Positions 63,955 through 64,000 of a stretch of DNA of 64,000 nt are shown piece by piece (within the stretch, counting starts at the first letter, position 1; every line of letters begins with the position of its first letter). This DNA comes from Oscillospiraceae bacterium (GTDB lineage Bacteria > Bacillota > Clostridia > Oscillospirales > Oscillospiraceae), in assembly GCA_017445875.1 (NCBI GenBank), contig JAFSRZ010000028.1, positions 18,058 through 82,057 on the forward strand. The letters run 5' to 3'. The notes below the pieces were generated by a model. The model did no database searches. It was not told where the DNA came from and saw only the letters and a list, made by a program, of their open reading frames with translations. Position numbers and translations under genes: made by a program.

Positions 63955-64000
63955 AGCGGTCCTTCGCACGAAACGCTCTTCCCTCGCCACCAACTCCATG

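Overview
The window looks like a chromosomal segment of a GC-rich, anaerobic, spore-forming member of the Clostridia, most likely an Oscillospirales-type gut bacterium. Evidence: an Rnf ferredoxin:NAD+ complex, a butyryl-CoA:acetate-type CoA-transferase, Spo0A and SpoIVB, a meso-diaminopimelate-type MurE with DapF, clostridial gene neighbourhoods (GerS-like lipoprotein next to alr; spoIVB-spo0A beside ftsZ), consensus SigA promoters, strong AGGAGG ribosome binding sites, and intergenic CCTCCCC-type palindromes. The exact taxon is inferred, not shown.

Layout. 1-3166 (+): 3' part of the rnf operon (rnfD' G E A B). 3306-3945 (-): RelB/RelE-type toxin-antitoxin pair with its operator. 4183-5727 (-): RNase Y. 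6008-12273 (+): dapF, a beta-CASP metallo-beta-lactamase-fold nuclease, a lipoprotein, cardiolipin synthase, NAD(P)HX dehydratase and a GerS-like lipoprotein, then alr (12300-13475) and mazF without a visible mazE. 14363-16589 (+): STAS anti-sigma antagonist, an anti-sigma-type ATPase gene broken by an in-frame stop, and a PAS/HD-GYP protein. 16781-20611 (+): DUF1622 membrane protein, CoA-transferase, CarD-like regulator, ispD and ispF. 20693-23314 (-): copper P-ATPase fused to a CopZ-like domain that keeps its own Shine-Dalgarno and ATG.

23469-30871 (+): leucine operon led by a T-box: leuA-[uma2]-leuC-leuD-[fic]-[membrane protein]-leuB. The three bracketed genes are not biosynthetic. 30902-32435: compact type II restriction-modification cassette (R on +, M and HTH regulator on -) with a perfect inverted repeat over a consensus promoter. 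32720-40284 (-): gyrB, two small membrane proteins, gyrA, sppA, RDD protein, rnhA.

40380-48149 (-): a signalling island: VWA/metallopeptidase-like protein and BspA-like leucine-rich protein, citrate synthase, then a kinase / VWA / PP2C / zinc-ribbon operon of the TerY-phosphorylation type. 48322-49787 (+): low-complexity protein and coaX. 49763-63954 (-): spo0A, spoIVB, ftsZ, ftsQ, murA, murG, ftsW, mraY, murE, a PASTA penicillin-binding protein and ftsL, i.e. a division/cell-wall cluster lacking murF, murD and ftsA, running into the sporulation genes.

No tRNA, rRNA, CRISPR array, insertion sequence or prophage was recognised. The most distinctive content is the TerY-P-type operon with its VWA neighbours, the copA-copZ fusion with an internal start, the interrupted anti-sigma ATPase, the accessory genes inside the leucine operon and the R-M cassette.
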